From Actinomycetota bacterium (GTDB taxonomy: Bacteria > Actinomycetota > Thermoleophilia > Gaiellales > Gaiellaceae), in the NCBI GenBank assembly GCA_013697465.1, contig JACCWU010000278.1, positions 1 to 10,621 on the forward strand: a stretch of DNA of 10,621 nucleotides, written 5' to 3'. This document shows, in pieces, positions 7,025 to 10,621 of the stretch. Positions within the stretch are counted from its first letter, which is position 1. Each line of letters starts with the position of its first letter. A program made the translations under genes and the position numbers. The notes beneath the pieces were generated by a model that was given only the letters and a program-made list of their open reading frames with translations, had not been told where the DNA came from and searched no databases.

Positions 7025-8001
7025 AGCGACACCGGACCGCCCGTCCCCGCCGCGCGATAGAGCGCATCGATCGCTCTCGCCTGCCCGAGCGCGTCCGCGC
7101 GGCCGAGCAGGGGCGGGGAGATCCCCGCGATGGCGTCCGCGAAGTTCTCGAGCGCGCACACGAACGAATCCGCCTCGGGGACGTCGATCGTGGTCACCTC
7201 GTCGCCTCGCGTCACCAGGACGGCGCCTCCCCAGTCTGGGCGCCATGGCGCTTCGACGCGAAGCCTCCCGTCCTCGCCCACAACCTCGAGCTCCTGCGTA
7301 CGAGCGCTCTCGAAGGAGCAGTGCAGCAGGCCCACGACTCCGTCGGCGAAGCGAAGCGCCCCGCGAAACGACATGTCGATGCCCGTCGGCCCGAGGAGCT
7401 GCTCGCCGGTCGCCTCCCGGGGCTCACCGCCGATCAGCCGCAGTCCCGAGACGCAGTAGCACCCGACGTCCATCAGCGAGCCGCCGTCAAGCTCCGGCTT
7501 CGCCCGGATGTCCTCTGGGTTGTCAAGGCTGAAGCTGAAGTCAGCCTTGAGGAGGCGCGGCTCGCCAATGGCTCCGCTCGCGACGAACTCGGCGACGATC
7601 CCTGTCTGCGGATGGTGGCGGTACATGAACGCCTCCATCAGGACGAGCCCTCGGCGGTCTGCCTCCCCGAACGCCTCATCCACGTCGACCGGGCGACGCG
7701 AGTACGGCTTCTCGACGAGCACGTGCTTGCCGGCTTCGAGGGCACGCATGGTCCATTCGTGGTGGAGACGGTTGGGGAGCGGGACGTAGACGGCATCGAC
7801 TTCCGTGTCCTCGAGTAGCGCCTCGTAGGACCCATGCGCGCGCGGGATTCCGTGCGCGGCTGCGTACGCCTCGGCGCGCGCCAGGTCCCGACTGGCCACA
7901 GCGACGACCGCCGCGCGTCGGCCGGCGGCAGCGGCGGCGAGGATGGAGCCGTTGATACGGGCCGTCGAGAGCAGGCCGAGTCGAAGTGGGTCCGGCCCCA
8001 T
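7021..8001 (-). CDS. Gfo/Idh/MocA-family NAD(P)-dependent oxidoreductase
   Basis: This 326-residue dehydrogenase probably oxidises or reduces a sugar, cyclitol or sugar derivative in the cytoplasm. The N-terminal Rossmann half begins RLGLLSTARIN, a variant of the glycine-rich loop used by the dihydrodiol/xylose dehydrogenase branch. Strand 2 ends in SRD (37-39), where the arginine hints at NADP(H). The signature EKP is at 97-99, with K98 as the expected catalytic lysine. The C-terminal half carries GGSLMDVGCY (173-182), with Tyr182 at the usual position of the branch's catalytic tyrosine. The ATG at 7999-8001 (MGPDPLRLGLL) sits just before the Rossmann strand. The frame's upstream extension overlaps the ATPase gene and is unlikely to be used. 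It lies four bases after the ATPase stop and overlaps the nucleotidyltransferase start by four bases. The operon suggests that its substrate is the imported sugar or a product of it. Confidence 0.92.
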   Translation of the reverse strand: MGPDPLRLGLLSTARINGSILAAAAAGRRAAVVAVASRDLARAEAYAAAHGIPRAHGSYEALLEDTEVDAVYVPLPNRLHHEWTMRALEAGKHVLVEKPYSRRPVDVDEAFGEADRRGLVLMEAFMYRHHPQTGIVAEFVASGAIGEPRLLKADFSFSLDNPEDIRAKPELDGGSLMDVGCYCVSGLRLIGGEPREATGEQLLGPTGIDMSFRGALRFADGVVGLLHCSFESARTQELEVVGEDGRLRVEAPWRPDWGGAVLVTRGDEVTTIDVPEADSFVCALENFADAIAGISPPLLGRADALGQARAIDALYRAAGTGGPVSL

Positions 8002-8005
8002 GCGG

Positions 8006-9196
<1,191 letters not shown>

Positions 9197-9202
9197 GGGC
9201 GG

Positions 9203-10087
9203 CTACCCCTTCAGTGATCCCGCCATGAGGCCGCGGATGAAGTAGCGGCCGAGCAGGATGTAGACGACGAGAGTGGGGAGCGACGCGAGCAGCGCCGCCG
9301 ACATCTGGAGGTTGTACGGCGTCACCAAAGAGCCGGTCGTGTTGTTCAGCGCAACGGTGACCGGCCACTTCGACGGGTCTGTGATGAGGAAAACCGCGAA
9401 GAGGAAGTCGTTCCAGATGGACGTGAACTGCCAGATCGCGGTGACGACGAACGCCGGCGCTGACAGCGGCAGGACGACCGACCAGTACGTGCGCAGCATC
9501 CCGGCCCGGTCCATGCGCGCAGCCTCGATCAGCTCCTCCGGGATCGTCGCGTAGTAGCTCCGGAAGATGAGCGTCGTGATCGGGATCCCGTAGACGATGT
9601 GCGCGAACGCGAGCCGCGGAATGCCGGTCGGGAAGTCAACGTCCGCGAAGAGCTGGGCGAGCGGGATCATCACCGCCTGGTACGGGATGAACATCCCGAA
9701 GAGGAGGAACAGGAACACGACGTCGGAGCCAGGGAAGCGCCATCTCGAGAGCACGAAGCCGTTCAGCGAGCCGAGGACGGTGGAGATCAGCGTCGCCGGG
9801 ATCACGAGGTAGAGGCTGTTCTTCAGGTTGGGCAGGAGCTGGTCCCACGCCTGGCGCCAGGCGTCGAACGTCCAGACGTCGGGAAGCGCCCATGCGTTCG
9901 ACGGGTCGGCCTCGGCCGTGCCCTTGAAGCTCGCGACGAGGACGATGTAGAGGGGCGTGAGCACGGCCATCGCGAAGAAGACGAGCGCGAGGTACTTGAA
10001 GCCGAGGGCCGATACACGGCCGACCGGCTTCCGTGTCACCGTCGGCCTGACCGGGACCGAGGTCGGCGGCGCAGCGGTTGTGCTCAC
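9203..10087 (-). CDS. Sugar ABC transporter permease, MalG type
   Basis: This 294-residue inner-membrane permease is one half of the transmembrane channel of a carbohydrate importer. After a 25-residue cytoplasmic, Thr/Pro-rich N-terminus come about six hydrophobic segments: roughly 30-52, 91-113, 122-145, 157-177, 212-236 and 262-284. The cytoplasmic EAA loop that docks on the ATPase is EAARMDRAGMLRTYWSVVLP (188-207). The protein ends LMAGSLKG, a common ending of MalG-type permeases. The frame is open far upstream, but that region overlaps the MalF-like gene. The GTG at 10085-10087 overlaps the stop of the MalF-like gene by four bases (GTGA), supporting this start. Its partners are the permease before it and the ATPase after it. 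Sugar specificity cannot be read from the sequence. Confidence 0.94.
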   Translation of the reverse strand: MSTTAAPPTSVPVRPTVTRKPVGRVSALGFKYLALVFFAMAVLTPLYIVLVASFKGTAEADPSNAWALPDVWTFDAWRQAWDQLLPNLKNSLYLVIPATLISTVLGSLNGFVLSRWRFPGSDVVFLFLLFGMFIPYQAVMIPLAQLFADVDFPTGIPRLAFAHIVYGIPITTLIFRSYYATIPEELIEAARMDRAGMLRTYWSVVLPLSAPAFVVTAIWQFTSIWNDFLFAVFLITDPSKWPVTVALNNTTGSLVTPYNLQMSAALLASLPTLVVYILLGRYFIRGLMAGSLKG

Positions 10088-10621
10088 GACTGCCGCTCCG
10101 TGCGGATGGTGTAGACCATGTACGGGATCACGAGCACCGAGACGCCGACGAGCAGGAGCGTGGCGATCGCCGCACCCTTCGCGTAGTCGCGCGCGTCGTA
10201 GATGAGGATCCACATGTAGACGGCCGGCGTCTGCGTGATGAACTGCTTGCCGCCGATGGCCACGATCAGGTCGAAGACCTTGATCGAGATGTGCCCGAGG
10301 ATGATGAGCGCGGACAGCGTGACCGGGGTGAGGTGCGGGAACACGACGTGCCGGTACACACGCCACTCGGAAGCCCCGTCCATGCGCGCCGCCTCGCGCA
10401 GCTCGTCGGGAACGCCCCGAAAGCCCGCGAGATAGAGCGCCATGATGTACCCCGTCAGCGCCCAGATCGCAGGCATCGCGAGTGCGGACGCCCCCCACGT
10501 CGGGTTGAGGTACCACTCGTTGCCGAGAAACCCGAGGCCCATCTTCTCGAACAGCAGGTTGAGCCCGGTTCCACGGTCGCCCGGTGCCGGGTTCATAAGC
10601 CAGCGCCACACGACGCCGGCC
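10084..10621 (-). CDS. Sugar ABC transporter permease, MalF type (N-terminus beyond window)
   Basis: The frame is open to the right edge of the window, so only the C-terminal 178 or so residues are present. The visible part begins with AGVVWRWLMNP, a stretch normally inside MalF-type permeases, so there is no start here. Hydrophobic segments follow around WGASALAMPAIWALTGYIMA, the ALIILGHISIKVFDLIVAIG region and the IATLLLVGVSVLVIPYMVYT region. The EAA loop is EAARMDGASEWRVYRHVVFP. The gene ends ERQS and its stop overlaps the next permease by four bases. With its partners it forms a CUT1-like carbohydrate importer. The missing N-terminus and, probably, the solute-binding protein gene lie to the right of the window. 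Confidence 0.93.
   Translation of the reverse strand, partial: AGVVWRWLMNPAPGDRGTGLNLLFEKMGLGFLGNEWYLNPTWGASALAMPAIWALTGYIMALYLAGFRGVPDELREAARMDGASEWRVYRHVVFPHLTPVTLSALIILGHISIKVFDLIVAIGGKQFITQTPAVYMWILIYDARDYAKGAAIATLLLVGVSVLVIPYMVYTIRTERQS

Noticed and set aside
6380..7060. Plus-strand frame continuing beyond mec over the nucleotidyltransferase
   Set aside because: It is antisense to the nucleotidyltransferase, which has clear family motifs and a GTGA overlap with its upstream gene.

Overview
This is a GC-rich bacterial segment with dense coding and frequent GTG or TTG starts. Several features suggest a high-GC actinobacterium, possibly a deep-branching lineage such as Thermoleophilia: a complete mycobacterial-style CysO cysteine pathway, a short primary sigma factor that keeps region 1.1, and a UgpC/MsmX-type ABC transporter. 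The phylum is inferred from gene content and composition, not proven.

Left block (27-3570, minus strand, read right to left): a membrane-anchored TPR-like protein, then a primary sigma-70 factor with its own well-formed promoter (TTGACG, 17-base spacer, TACGGT) and a TTG start, then an M20-family dipeptidase. The gaps of 80 and 62 bases suggest loosely linked units rather than one tight operon.

Central block (3665-6408, plus strand): four genes that overlap end to end encode the protein-thiocarboxylate route to cysteine. They are a rhodanese-ThiF adenylyl/sulfurtransferase (MoeZ role), the small sulfur carrier CysO, the CysO-dependent cysteine synthase CysM, and the JAMM metalloprotease Mec. 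MoeZ adenylates the CysO C-terminus and loads sulfur. CysM joins the thiocarboxylate to O-phosphoserine. Mec releases cysteine from the CysO-Cys adduct. Two points stand out. The carrier ends in Gly-Gly-Ala rather than Gly-Gly, so it appears to need trimming before activation. The rhodanese domain lies before the ThiF domain, the reverse of classical MoeZ. This is the most interesting part of the window, although the pathway itself is known.

Right block (6443-10621, minus strand): a tightly packed sugar-import operon, read from the right edge. It holds a MalF-like permease (cut by the window edge), a MalG-like permease, a MalK/UgpC-type ATPase, a Gfo/Idh/MocA dehydrogenase, and finally an aminoglycoside-nucleotidyltransferase-like protein. 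Junctions are 4-base overlaps or gaps of 4-6 bases. The solute-binding protein is not in the window and probably lies beyond the right edge. The nucleotidyltransferase is an unexpected member of a sugar-uptake operon. The central and right blocks converge on a 34-base gap at 6409-6442.

No tRNA, rRNA, CRISPR array, insertion sequence or phage gene was seen. No gap between genes exceeds about 100 bases.
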